DNA from: Draconibacterium sp.
GTDB taxonomy: Bacteria > Bacteroidota > Bacteroidia > Bacteroidales > Prolixibacteraceae
NCBI GenBank assembly: GCA_030595485.1
Contig: JAUVDE010000116.1
Location: 1-8,961 of the forward strand
DNA length: 8,961 bases
Reading direction: 5' to 3'
The translations under genes and the position numbers were made by a program. Numbering within the stretch: the stretch's first letter is position 1; every line of letters begins with the position of its first letter. This document shows positions 1 to 6,694 of this stretch, piece after piece. The notes below the pieces were generated by a model, which was not told the origin of the DNA, did no database searches, and worked only from the letters and a program-made list of their open reading frames with translations.

Positions 1-924
1 AACATTGATTTTCAGTCGGGATACAACTCAAATACAAATGGTGATAATCTGATTTATTCTGCACAATTGAATCCGTATTTCCCCGGACAAATGATACAGA
101 TACAATTAAAAGATGAAAGCCTGATAAACGATTTTATTCAATGTAGAAGCTGGATTTATGGGATAGCTGCTTCAATGTTAATGCTGGCGTTATTGTTGGG
201 AGTGATATTAATTCTTCGGGATATTAACCGCGAAAAACAACTGGCACAGTTGCAATCCGATTTTATTTCGAATGTTACGCACGAATTAAAAACACCGCTT
301 ACTTCTATTTTTATGTTTGTAGAGTCGTTATTATTGGGCAGAGTAAAATCGACCACTGAAAAGAAAGAATACCTATCCATAATTTTGAAAGAAAGTGAGC
401 GTCTTAAACGAATGATAAATAATATTCTTGAATTTTCGAAAATGGAAAAGGGTAAACCTGAATACCGTTTGGTGAACTCCAATCTTTCCTCGATTATAAA
501 AACAGCAATTCATGAAATGGATTATTGGTTTGAAAATGAAAAATTTGAGCTTATTACCGAATTGGATGAAAGTATATTTGCAGCAGTTGATCCTGAAAAG
601 ATGAAACAGGTAGTTAGCAATTTACTTAGTAATGCTTTTAAATATTCCAATCATACTAAAAGAATAGATGTACACTTATTTAAAGCATCAAAGCAAATAA
701 TAATTGAAGTAGAAGATTGGGGTATTGGAATTGCCGGAGATAAATACAACAGAATATTTGAAAAGTTTTATCGTATCGACCAAAAAGAAAGTGTAAGTGG
801 AACCGGACTGGGTTTAACTGTTGTAAAAGAAATAGTTGAGGCTCATAATGGTAGAATAGAAGTTGTCAGCAAAATTGGTGAGGGGAGTAAATTTTCCATA
901 ACTTTAAATCAGCAAGTAGAATAA
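1..924 (+). CDS. Sensor histidine kinase, C-terminal part (5' end outside window)
   Basis: This is a membrane sensor kinase that autophosphorylates a histidine and passes the phosphate to the regulator encoded next to it. The frame is open from base 1, so 307 codons are visible and the true start lies upstream; the TTG at 67 is internal. Numbered from base 1, the first ~50 residues are the end of an extracytoplasmic sensor region. They are followed by one hydrophobic segment (~51-73), a HisKA dimerisation domain with H-box SNVTHELKTPLTSI (His94, codon 280-282), and an HATPase domain with N-box NLLSNAFKYS (~207-216), G1 DWGIG (~239-243), F-box IFEKFYR (~252-258) and G2 GTGLGL (~267-272). All catalytic boxes are intact. 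The stop is 2 bases before the regulator's ATG, indicating co-transcription. The signal sensed cannot be inferred because the sensor domain is cut off. Confidence 0.95.
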   Translation, partial: NIDFQSGYNSNTNGDNLIYSAQLNPYFPGQMIQIQLKDESLINDFIQCRSWIYGIAASMLMLALLLGVILILRDINREKQLAQLQSDFISNVTHELKTPLTSIFMFVESLLLGRVKSTTEKKEYLSIILKESERLKRMINNILEFSKMEKGKPEYRLVNSNLSSIIKTAIHEMDYWFENEKFELITELDESIFAAVDPEKMKQVVSNLLSNAFKYSNHTKRIDVHLFKASKQIIIEVEDWGIGIAGDKYNRIFEKFYRIDQKESVSGTGLGLTVVKEIVEAHNGRIEVVSKIGEGSKFSITLNQQVE

Positions 925-926
925 GC

Positions 927-1607
927 ATGCAAACAATCTTAATCATAGAGGACGATATCAGCATACTTCGGGGTTTAAAAGATAATCTGGAATATGAAGG
1001 TTATTCTGTTTTTTCGGAGACGAACGGTATTAACGGTTTAAGTCAGGCGTTTATGAGAAATCCTGATTTAATTCTGCTCGACATAATGTTACCCGGAATG
1101 AATGGTTACGAAATATGTAAAAAAGTAAAAAAAGAAAAACCTGAGTTGCCAATCATCATGATTACGGCACGCGGTTCGGAAATGGATAAGGTTTCCGGCT
1201 TGGATATTGGTGCAGACGATTATATAACGAAACCATTTAGTATTCCCGAATTACTGGCTAGAATTCGTGCGGTTCTGAGAAGGATTAACCGCAACAATAT
1301 TAAGTGTGAACAGTACGAATTTGGAAAAATAAAAATCGATTTTAAAAAATACCAGGCTGTTGCCAATAATGAAGAAATAAAATTATCGAGTAAAGAATTT
1401 GATATACTGAAATATTTTATTGAACACAAAGGAGAAGCAATTCACAGGCACGATTTGCTAAACGCTGTATGGGGGTATGAAGCCATGCCAACTACTCGCA
1501 CTGTCGATAATTTTATTCTTGATTTACGTAAGAAGATTGAAGAAAATCCTTCAGAACCTGAATTTATTATTAGTGTTCGGGGAGTAGGGTATAAGTTTGT
1601 TCCATAA
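927..1607 (+). CDS. OmpR/PhoB-family response regulator
   Basis: This 226-residue DNA-binding response regulator is the partner of the upstream kinase. The N-terminal receiver domain (~1-120) has the acidic pair Asp9/Asp10, phospho-acceptor Asp52 in LILLDIMLPGMNG, Thr80 in IMITAR and Lys102 in DDYITKPF, so all the usual phosphorylation-switch residues are present. The C-terminal winged-helix domain (~130-226) has the KLSSKEFDIL entry, a recognition-helix region around TTRTVDNFILDLRKKI and the final RGVGYKF wing. Length is normal for the family. The start is taken as the ATG 2 bases after the kinase stop, giving the standard QTILIIEDD beginning. Target genes are unknown. It converges on the propionate operon, but nothing in the sequence shows that it controls that operon. 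Confidence 0.96.
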   Translation: MQTILIIEDDISILRGLKDNLEYEGYSVFSETNGINGLSQAFMRNPDLILLDIMLPGMNGYEICKKVKKEKPELPIIMITARGSEMDKVSGLDIGADDYITKPFSIPELLARIRAVLRRINRNNIKCEQYEFGKIKIDFKKYQAVANNEEIKLSSKEFDILKYFIEHKGEAIHRHDLLNAVWGYEAMPTTRTVDNFILDLRKKIEENPSEPEFIISVRGVGYKFVP

Positions 1608-1608
1608 A

Positions 1609-1644
1609 AAAAACGCGAGATGAAATTAATCGTCCCGCGTTTTT
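1609..1644. terminator. Bidirectional intrinsic terminator between convergent units
   Basis: AAAAACGCG (1609-1617) pairs with CGCGTTTTT (1636-1644), and the stem extends past one A-C mismatch through GA/TC (1619-1620/1633-1634). Read on the plus strand it ends in T5, just after the response-regulator stop. Read on the minus strand it ends in T8, 21 bases after the OadB stop. It should therefore end transcription from both sides. Confidence 0.8.
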
Positions 1645-1665
1645 AATATATAATAATGTGGTTTT

Positions 1666-3312
1666 TTACATCAAGAAACTCAAAAGGATACCCGCTGCAA
1701 CTGCCGAACCAATAACACCCGAAACATTCGGTGCCATTGCATGCATTAGCAAGTGGTTGGTTGGGTCTTCTTTTAATCCCATAGTTTGTACCACACGGGC
1801 ACTATCAGGAACTGCTGATACACCACTAGCACCAATCATTGGGTTAATTTTATTTTCTTTCTTCAAGAACAAGTTCATAATTTTAGCTGCTGCAACACCA
1901 CCTGCTGTTGCAATAACAAACGAACCTGCACCCAAAGCGAAAATCTTAATCGACGAAGGAGTTAAGAATACATCAGCCTGAGTTGAAGCTCCAACTGTAA
2001 TACCCAAAAGAATGGTAATTACATCGATTAATGGATTTGCTGCAGTATTTGCCAAACGACGCGTTACCCCCGATTCTTTTAACAAGTTACCAAAGAACAA
2101 CATTCCAATAAGTGGAAGTGCCGATGGGGCAATGTATGCAGTAAGAATAAGCCCGACTACTGGGAACAATACTTTCTCCAGTTTCGAAACCGCACGTGGA
2201 GGTTTCATTTTAATAAGTCGTTCTTTTTTGCTGGTCATTAAACGAATTACAGGAGGCTGAATAACAGGAACCAATGCCATGTACGAGTATGCTGCAATTG
2301 CAATAGGTCCAATCAGGTTTTTCACTGTTGTTCCGTCAGCCAGTACATTCATTCCGTTGGCAAGTTTCGATGAAAGGAAAATAGCGGTAGGACCATCGGC
2401 ACCACCAATAATTCCAATCGCACCCGCTTCAGGCGGAGCAAAACCTAAATAAATTGCGCCGAGGAATGTAAGGAAAATACCAATTTGCGCAGCTGCACCT
2501 AACAACATCAATTTTGGATTTGAAATCAATGAAGAGAAATCTGTCATTGCTCCAATACCCAAGAAAATTAGCGGCGGATACCAGCCTTGTACAACACCTT
2601 GGTACAGAATGTTCATTACTGAACCGGGTTCGTAAACGCCAAGCTTAAGGTTAAAATCGGCTACCTGGAACATGGGAATGTTACCCACTAAAATTCCAAA
2701 TCCAATTGGGATAAGAAGCATGGGCTCGAAATCGTATTTAATGGCCAGATACAGGAATATAAATCCTATAAACATCATTAAAATGTTTCCCCACGAAATG
2801 TTTGCAAAGCCCGAAAACTCGTAAAAGTTAAACAAGCCCGACACTGCACCACTGTAATTTTTATACGTTGTGCCATCGCCAATAAGTATTCCTTCATTAT
2901 CAAGAGATAACACGCGACTTGGTAGTGTAACCATGTCGCGGCTTGTATGGTAACCTCCTGTACGGTTTGGGTCGGTATTTATACGTAAATGGGTTATCGG
3001 AACGCTATTGAATTTAAGTTCAACATTGTCATCAATAATTTTAAAATGACCCGAATAACGTTGTTTTGCTGAATCTAAAACAAAACTGCCATCATTTTCA
3101 AAGGTAAATGTTTTGAAACGTTTAACCGTTTTGGGATTTTCTTTTTGATTCTCTTCACCGGCTTTATAAGTCGGTATGGGAATATAACCGTCGGAATAGT
3201 CTACCCATTTCCCACTGGTTAATACATCGCCAATTTTTTCACCCTGATCAGCCGCAAAAGCTGTTGGGGCAATAAAAATCAGTAATAGTAGTAGTTGAAA
3301 TATTTTTCTCAT
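1666..3312 (-). CDS. oadB: Na+-translocating decarboxylase beta subunit (OadB/MmdB type) with N-terminal secreted-type extension
   Basis: This membrane subunit couples carboxybiotin decarboxylation to Na+ export. It has 548 residues, roughly 110-170 more than a usual OadB. The core begins near residue 172 (MMFIGFIFLYLAIKYDFEP) and keeps the family's key residues. These are Asp306 in GGADGPT (equivalent to Klebsiella OadB Asp203) and Asn490, Gly494, Ser499 and Arg506 in NPMIGASGVSAVPDSAR, with the same spacing as Klebsiella Asn373/Gly377/Ser382/Arg389. Many hydrophobic helices span 174-545. The extra N-terminus starts with a signal-peptide-like segment (MRKIFQLLLLLIFIAPTAFA, possible cleavage after Ala20) and a ~150-residue mostly polar, beta-type stretch. 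It is the last gene of the operon, 17 bases after the biotin carrier. The pump assignment is firm. The role of the extension is unknown. Confidence 0.95.
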   Translation of the reverse strand: MRKIFQLLLLLIFIAPTAFAADQGEKIGDVLTSGKWVDYSDGYIPIPTYKAGEENQKENPKTVKRFKTFTFENDGSFVLDSAKQRYSGHFKIIDDNVELKFNSVPITHLRINTDPNRTGGYHTSRDMVTLPSRVLSLDNEGILIGDGTTYKNYSGAVSGLFNFYEFSGFANISWGNILMMFIGFIFLYLAIKYDFEPMLLIPIGFGILVGNIPMFQVADFNLKLGVYEPGSVMNILYQGVVQGWYPPLIFLGIGAMTDFSSLISNPKLMLLGAAAQIGIFLTFLGAIYLGFAPPEAGAIGIIGGADGPTAIFLSSKLANGMNVLADGTTVKNLIGPIAIAAYSYMALVPVIQPPVIRLMTSKKERLIKMKPPRAVSKLEKVLFPVVGLILTAYIAPSALPLIGMLFFGNLLKESGVTRRLANTAANPLIDVITILLGITVGASTQADVFLTPSSIKIFALGAGSFVIATAGGVAAAKIMNLFLKKENKINPMIGASGVSAVPDSARVVQTMGLKEDPTNHLLMHAMAPNVSGVIGSAVAAGILLSFLM

Positions 3313-3329
3313 TATTATAAAAATAAATG

Positions 3330-3755
3330 TTAACCAATTTCAATTAAAACATCGTCTTGTAAAACGCTGTCGCCAACATTTACTTTAATCGAAGTTACCT
3401 CTCCACCTTTTGTTGTTTGAATATTATTTTCCATTTTCATGGCTTCCATAATCATTACATTTTGGCCTTCGCTAACTACATCGCCAACCGTAACATTAAT
3501 TTTCAATATAGTTCCAGGAAGGGGAGCCGTTACCTTTTGTTTGCCGCCCGATGCACTTTTCTTAATCTGACCTTCGCCAGGCATCTTTTCTACCGGTTTA
3601 CGAATTAAGGTAGGTGTTTTAGTGGTTTTTACATCACCGTGAATTTCAACTTCATAAATGGTACCGTTTACATCCAGTTCTGCAACATTGTCTTCAATGT
3701 CTTTTAAATGAACATCATAATCGTTACCTCTGATTGTGAATTTATATTTTTTCAT
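3330..3755 (-). CDS. mmdC: Biotin carboxyl carrier subunit of methylmalonyl-CoA decarboxylase
   Basis: This 141-residue carrier shuttles the carboxyl group on biotin from the alpha subunit to the membrane beta subunit. The C-terminal biotinyl domain (~72-141) contains the biotinylation motif EAMKMEN with acceptor Lys107, preceded by APLPGTILKINVTVGD and followed by the hairpin ending VGDSVLQDDVLIEIG. The first ~40 residues (YKFTIRGNDYDVHL) form a small beta-rich segment. They are joined by a short Lys/Pro/Gly-rich linker (~43-70) rather than a long Ala/Pro linker. No biotin carboxylase gene is nearby, so biotin is presumably loaded from the substrate acyl-CoA rather than from ATP and bicarbonate. 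It lies 17 bases before oadB and 143 bases after oadG, the widest gap in the operon. The symbol follows the Veillonella naming and is by role only. Confidence 0.95.
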   Translation of the reverse strand: MKKYKFTIRGNDYDVHLKDIEDNVAELDVNGTIYEVEIHGDVKTTKTPTLIRKPVEKMPGEGQIKKSASGGKQKVTAPLPGTILKINVTVGDVVSEGQNVMIMEAMKMENNIQTTKGGEVTSIKVNVGDSVLQDDVLIEIG

Positions 3756-3822
3756 TTTATTATTTTTTTGTCCCTGTTTTATGTTCTTGTTCTTTTAACC
3801 CCTATCTCTACTTCGTAGTGAT

Positions 3823-3868
3823 TGTCCCCTTTTAGGGGGACAGACGTTCGGAAGGAACGGCAGGGGGT
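3823..3868. repeat. REP-like two-armed palindromic element inside the operon
   Basis: TGTCCCC (3823-3829) is inverted as GGGGACA (3836-3842). A second perfect hairpin follows, CGTTC-GGAAG-GAACG (3845-3859), then another G5 run (3863-3867). The pyrimidine arm can therefore pair either with the near G run or with the far one, enclosing the inner hairpin. The element at 6565-6610 has the same plan and also contains TCGGAAG. It sits in the 143-base gap between oadG and the biotin-carrier gene. A smaller inverted repeat, CTAC-TTC-GTAG (3808-3818), lies beside it. No open frame of note crosses the gap. Confidence 0.6.
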
Positions 3869-3898
3869 AAAAACAACCCCATAGTTTCTTTGAAATAT

Positions 3899-4264
3899 TT
3901 AACGCGGCCAGTTATTGTGTGTGCTGTAAATTTTCGAACTCCATGGAGAATAAGCCTTTTTCACCTTTTTAATGGTTACTACATTACTTTCTTCATCGTG
4001 TAAATCGTTAAAATACATGTGTAAGGCCAAACTAATTGCAGCTGTAACGTTTCCTTCTACGACGAAATCTTTCTGGGTAACTTCTTCTTTCTTTTTATCG
4101 CGTCGTAGTTTAGTTCTGTTAAACCGCAGATTAATTATTTTTGGTAATCGCGAAAAAATCAAAACCATAACGGTAAGCGAAAAAAACACAATACAAAAGC
4201 CAACAACTGCAACGGTTAATCCAAATTCAATAGAACTGGCTAATAGAATATATAATGGTTCCAT
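3899..4264 (-). CDS. oadG: OadG-family gamma (small membrane) subunit of the Na+ pump decarboxylase
   Basis: This 121-residue small subunit is expected to anchor the soluble carboxyltransferase and carrier to the membrane beta subunit. It has a single N-terminal membrane helix (~12-38, FGLTVAVVGFCIVFFSLTVMVLIFSRL). A highly basic cytoplasmic stretch follows (~48-60, RTKLRRDKKKEE), then a helical segment NVTAAISLALHMYFNDLHDEE and a short aromatic/basic tail with SPWSSKIY. This layout is typical of the OAD_gamma family as found in Bacteroidota, which are weakly conserved in sequence. It starts 12 bases after the alpha-subunit stop. Identification rests on the single helix, the tail and the position between the alpha and carrier genes. 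It could also be called MmdD by analogy with Veillonella. Confidence 0.88.
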   Translation of the reverse strand: MEPLYILLASSIEFGLTVAVVGFCIVFFSLTVMVLIFSRLPKIINLRFNRTKLRRDKKKEEVTQKDFVVEGNVTAAISLALHMYFNDLHDEESNVVTIKKVKKAYSPWSSKIYSTHNNWPR

Positions 4265-4276
4265 AACTTGTTCTGT

Positions 4277-5836
4277 TTATAATGGGATATTTGAATGTTT
4301 CTTAGGAGGATTCACCAATTTCTTGGTAGCCAAACTCTGTAAACCGCGAATAATTCTGAATCGTGAATTACGAGGTTCAATTACATCATCAATATAACCA
4401 AATGATGCAGCCTGATAAGGATTAGCAAATTTCTCAGTGTACTCTTCTTCGTGGTCAGCAATAAATTTAGCACGCTCTTCGGCATCCTCAATATCGCGTA
4501 ATTTTCTACCATGAAGAACTGCAACAGCACCAGAAGCACCCATAACAGCAATTTCGGCTGTTGGCCAGGCGTAGTTAAGGTCGCCACGTAATTGTTTACT
4601 CGACATTACATCGTGAGCACCACCGTAAGATTTACGTAGCGTTATTGTAATTTTTGGAACAGTAGCTTCGCCGTATGCAAACATTAATTTTGCACCATGC
4701 GTGATAATACCACCGTACTCCTGACGACTACCTGGTAAGAATCCAGGAACATCAACCAAAGTAATAATAGGAATGTTAAATGCATCGCAGAAACGTACAA
4801 AACGCGCTGCTTTAATCGAAGCATCAATATCGAGCACACCTGCAAGATAATTAGGCTGGTTTGCCACAATACCACAAGGTTGACCATTAAATTTAGAGAA
4901 ACCTACAACAATGTTTTTTGCGTAGTTTCTATGAACTTCCAAAAACTCACCATAGTCAGCAACCGTATGAATAACATCTTTTACATCGTAAGGTTGGTTC
5001 GGATTATCTGGAATAATTTCGTTAAGAAGATCGTCCATTCTGTCGAAAGGATCGGCACATTCAGTAACAATTGGGTCTTCCAGGTTATTTTGAGGAATAT
5101 AGCTAATCAACTTTCTTAGAATTAGCAATCCTTCTTGTTCGTTTTCTACTAAGAACTGCGAAACTCCTGATTTAGATGCATGAACTTTACCACCACCAAG
5201 GTCTTCTACAGAAATGTCTTCACCGGTTACCGTTTTTACAACTTTAGGCCCGGTAACAAACATGTACGAGTTTTGCTCGGTCATCATAATAAAGTCGGTT
5301 AGGGCAGGTGAGTAAACTGCTCCTCCGGCACAAGGACCGAAAATGGCTGAAATTTGAGGAATTACTCCCGAAGCCATAATATTACGTTGGAAAATTTCGG
5401 CGTAACCAGCTAGCGAGTTTACACCTTCCTGAATACGTGCACCACCCGAATCGTTAATTCCAATCATTGGAGCTCCGGCTTTCATTGCCATATCCATCAC
5501 TTTGCAAATTTTCTGTGCAAAGGTTTCTGAAAGAGAACCACCAAATATGGTGAAATCTTGCGAGTAAACATATACAACACGTCCGTCGATTGTACCGTGA
5601 CCGGTAACAACACCATCGCCTAAAAACTTAGTTTTTTCTAAACCAAAGTTGGTACAGCGGTGTGTAACAAACATGTCAAATTCTTCGAAACTACCTTCGT
5701 CAAGAAGTAGCTCAATTCTTTCGCGTGCGGTAAATTTACCTTTTTTGTGTTGGGCTTCAATACGCTTTAAACCACCACCTAATTTAGCTTCGGCACGTAA
5801 ATCAATTAACTTTTTTATTTTATCCTGGTTGCTCAT
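4277..5836 (-). CDS. mmdA: Methylmalonyl-CoA decarboxylase alpha subunit (PccB-type carboxyltransferase)
   Basis: This 519-residue enzyme transfers the carboxyl group from (S)-methylmalonyl-CoA to biotin on the carrier subunit, releasing propionyl-CoA. It has the two crotonase-fold halves of the acyl-CoA carboxyltransferase family. The N-terminal half carries oxyanion-hole glycines in DSGGARIQEGV (~129-139) and GPCAGGAVYSPA (~167-178). The C-terminal half carries VPGFLPGSRQEYGGIITHGAK (~363-383) and RKSYGGAHDVM (~401-411). Asp409 lies at the site that I recall distinguishing propionyl-CoA from acetyl-CoA enzymes in actinobacterial carboxylases. Length is normal. Sequence alone cannot separate MmdA from PccB. 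The decarboxylase call rests on the adjoining oadG, carrier and oadB genes and the absence of a biotin carboxylase. It begins 24 bases after the epimerase stop. There is no clear Shine-Dalgarno sequence. Confidence 0.95.
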   Translation of the reverse strand: MSNQDKIKKLIDLRAEAKLGGGLKRIEAQHKKGKFTARERIELLLDEGSFEEFDMFVTHRCTNFGLEKTKFLGDGVVTGHGTIDGRVVYVYSQDFTIFGGSLSETFAQKICKVMDMAMKAGAPMIGINDSGGARIQEGVNSLAGYAEIFQRNIMASGVIPQISAIFGPCAGGAVYSPALTDFIMMTEQNSYMFVTGPKVVKTVTGEDISVEDLGGGKVHASKSGVSQFLVENEQEGLLILRKLISYIPQNNLEDPIVTECADPFDRMDDLLNEIIPDNPNQPYDVKDVIHTVADYGEFLEVHRNYAKNIVVGFSKFNGQPCGIVANQPNYLAGVLDIDASIKAARFVRFCDAFNIPIITLVDVPGFLPGSRQEYGGIITHGAKLMFAYGEATVPKITITLRKSYGGAHDVMSSKQLRGDLNYAWPTAEIAVMGASGAVAVLHGRKLRDIEDAEERAKFIADHEEEYTEKFANPYQAASFGYIDDVIEPRNSRFRIIRGLQSLATKKLVNPPKKHSNIPL

Positions 5837-5860
5837 AAAATCGGTTGTTTTATAAATCTT

Positions 5861-6265
5861 TTACTCTTTTCCGCAAATTTCGGTTAACACACCCATTGTT
5901 GCTTTTGGGTGAAGGAAACCAATGTTTAAGCCTTCGGCACCTTTACGCGATGTTTTGTCGATTAATCGAACACCTTTTTCTCCCAGTTCGTTTAACGAAT
6001 CGTTTACATTATCAACAGCAAAAGCTAGGTGATGAACGCCTGGTCCTTTTTTTTCAATAAATTTTCCGACTGGTCCGTCAGGTGATGTCGACTCCAACAA
6101 TTCAATTTTTGTTTCGCCAACCATAAAAAAGGCTGTTTTTACTTTTTGCTCTGCTACTTCTTCAATAGCATAGCATTTTAATCCTAGCATGTTCTCGTAG
6201 TATGGAATAGCTTCCTCCAAACTATTAACTGCAATACCGATGTGTTCTATGTGTGAAATATTCAT
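5861..6265 (-). CDS. mce: Methylmalonyl-CoA epimerase
   Basis: This 134-residue vicinal-oxygen-chelate enzyme interconverts (R)- and (S)-methylmalonyl-CoA, linking the mutase product to the decarboxylase. There are two beta-alpha-beta modules (~4-60 and ~75-131). Likely metal ligands are His8 (IEHIGIAV), Glu55 (TKIELLE), His79 (GVHHLAFAV) and Glu129 (VLTEICGK), matching the His/Gln-or-Glu/His/Glu set of the family. Length is typical. It is the first gene of the operon; the ATG chosen gives the standard MNISHIEHIGIAV start and has an AT-rich leader of about 40 bases after the predicted promoter. Glyoxalase I and other VOC enzymes are related, but the motifs and the neighbouring mmdA make the epimerase call strong. 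Confidence 0.95.
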   Translation of the reverse strand: MNISHIEHIGIAVNSLEEAIPYYENMLGLKCYAIEEVAEQKVKTAFFMVGETKIELLESTSPDGPVGKFIEKKGPGVHHLAFAVDNVNDSLNELGEKGVRLIDKTSRKGAEGLNIGFLHPKATMGVLTEICGKE

Positions 6266-6293
6266 TATGTATAATGATTATAAAATGTTAGTA

Positions 6294-6307
6294 GTCAAAA
6301 ATTTGAC
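6294..6307. promoter_or_regulatory. Palindrome GTCAAA-AA-TTTGAC over the expected epimerase start site
   Basis: A perfect 6-2-6 inverted repeat lies 5 bases downstream of the predicted -7 box, where transcription should begin. A protein bound here would block initiation. No matching regulator family can be named from the site. Confidence 0.4.
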
Positions 6308-6312
6308 GAGTA

Positions 6313-6320
6313 CAAAGTTA
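6313..6320 (-). promoter_or_regulatory. Predicted -7 box TAACTTTG of the epimerase-decarboxylase operon
   Basis: Read on the minus strand this is an exact match to the Bacteroidota TAnnTTTG element. It lies 47 bases upstream of the epimerase ATG, implying a leader of about 40 bases. I see no TTG at the usual -33 distance; a palindrome (6333-6346) occupies that region instead. Confidence 0.55.
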
Positions 6321-6332
6321 TAGTTCTATGTA

Positions 6333-6346
6333 TACTGAAATCAGTA
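6333..6346. promoter_or_regulatory. Palindrome TACTGA-AA-TCAGTA upstream of the epimerase -7 box
   Basis: A second perfect 6-2-6 inverted repeat is centred 39 bases from the one at 6294-6307. It lies 12 bases upstream of the -7 box, overlapping where a -33 element would be. It is a candidate operator or activator site. Confidence 0.35.
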
Positions 6347-6505
6347 AATCAGAAAAACATATGTTTTTGAAAGTTAAATTCAGAAATAGTTAATATTCGA
6401 TTTGTATTCGAATAAAATTGCTGCGATTCGTCATGTAATTATTTTCTGTGCTGCAATCTGAACTGTGATAAATCAAAGTGTAACTTTCTTCTCATTCAAT
6501 CCCCT

Positions 6506-6533
6506 TTAATTCCTCTTATCAAAGAGGAATTAA
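6506..6533. repeat. 12-bp perfect inverted repeat
   Basis: TTAATTCCTCTT (6506-6517) is followed by a 4-base loop and AAGAGGAATTAA (6522-6533). There is no following T tract on either strand (TTCTTA on plus, GGGG on minus), so it does not look like a standard intrinsic terminator. It lies 31 bases from the REP-like element and may belong to the same repeat cluster. Confidence 0.6.
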
Positions 6534-6564
6534 TTCTTACCCAAAGCAGCAACTTCTGTACAAG

Positions 6565-6610
6565 TCCTCCTTTTTAAAAGGAGGTGGCTGACATCGGAAG
6601 CCGGAGGATT
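6565..6610. repeat. REP-like two-armed palindromic element
   Basis: CCTCCTTTT (6566-6574) is inverted as AAAAGGAGG (6576-6584) across one base. An inner hairpin follows, GGCT (6586-6589) with AGCC (6599-6602), then a second GGAGGA (6603-6608) able to pair with TCCTCC (6565-6570). The plan of pyrimidine arm, purine arm, inner hairpin with TCGGAAG and second purine arm matches the element at 3823-3868. Confidence 0.6.
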
Positions 6611-6668
6611 GATGCTAATGCAATATTTTAAATAGTCTCATCTCTTTTGACGCGACTTTAGAGATAAA

Positions 6669-6694
6669 AAAAGGCAAACCGAAGTTTGCCTTTT
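6669..6694 (-). terminator. Intrinsic terminator of the CoA-transferase gene
   Basis: On the minus strand the stem AAAAGGCAAAC/GTTTGCCTTTT closes a C(TTCG)G tetraloop, and the transcript continues into a run of seven T. It begins 26 bases after the CoA-transferase stop and isolates that gene from the epimerase operon downstream. Confidence 0.9.

Noticed and set aside
67..924. Histidine kinase starting at the TTG at 67
   Set aside because: The same frame is open back to base 1 and reads as the end of a sensor domain, so the gene begins outside the window and this TTG is internal.
1658..1981. Plus-strand frames opposite oadB, also at 2012-2260
   Set aside because: They are antisense to a gene with intact family motifs and show no domain or start context of their own.
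3756..3898. Intrinsic terminator between oadG and the carrier gene
   Set aside because: Neither strand has a T run directly after the hairpins, and the downstream genes belong to the same complex, so a repeat element is the better reading.
4880..5119. Frames opposite or overlapping mmdA (also 4381-4587, 4684-4887, 5649-5855)
   Set aside because: They overlap a well-supported carboxyltransferase and have compositions typical of out-of-frame translation.
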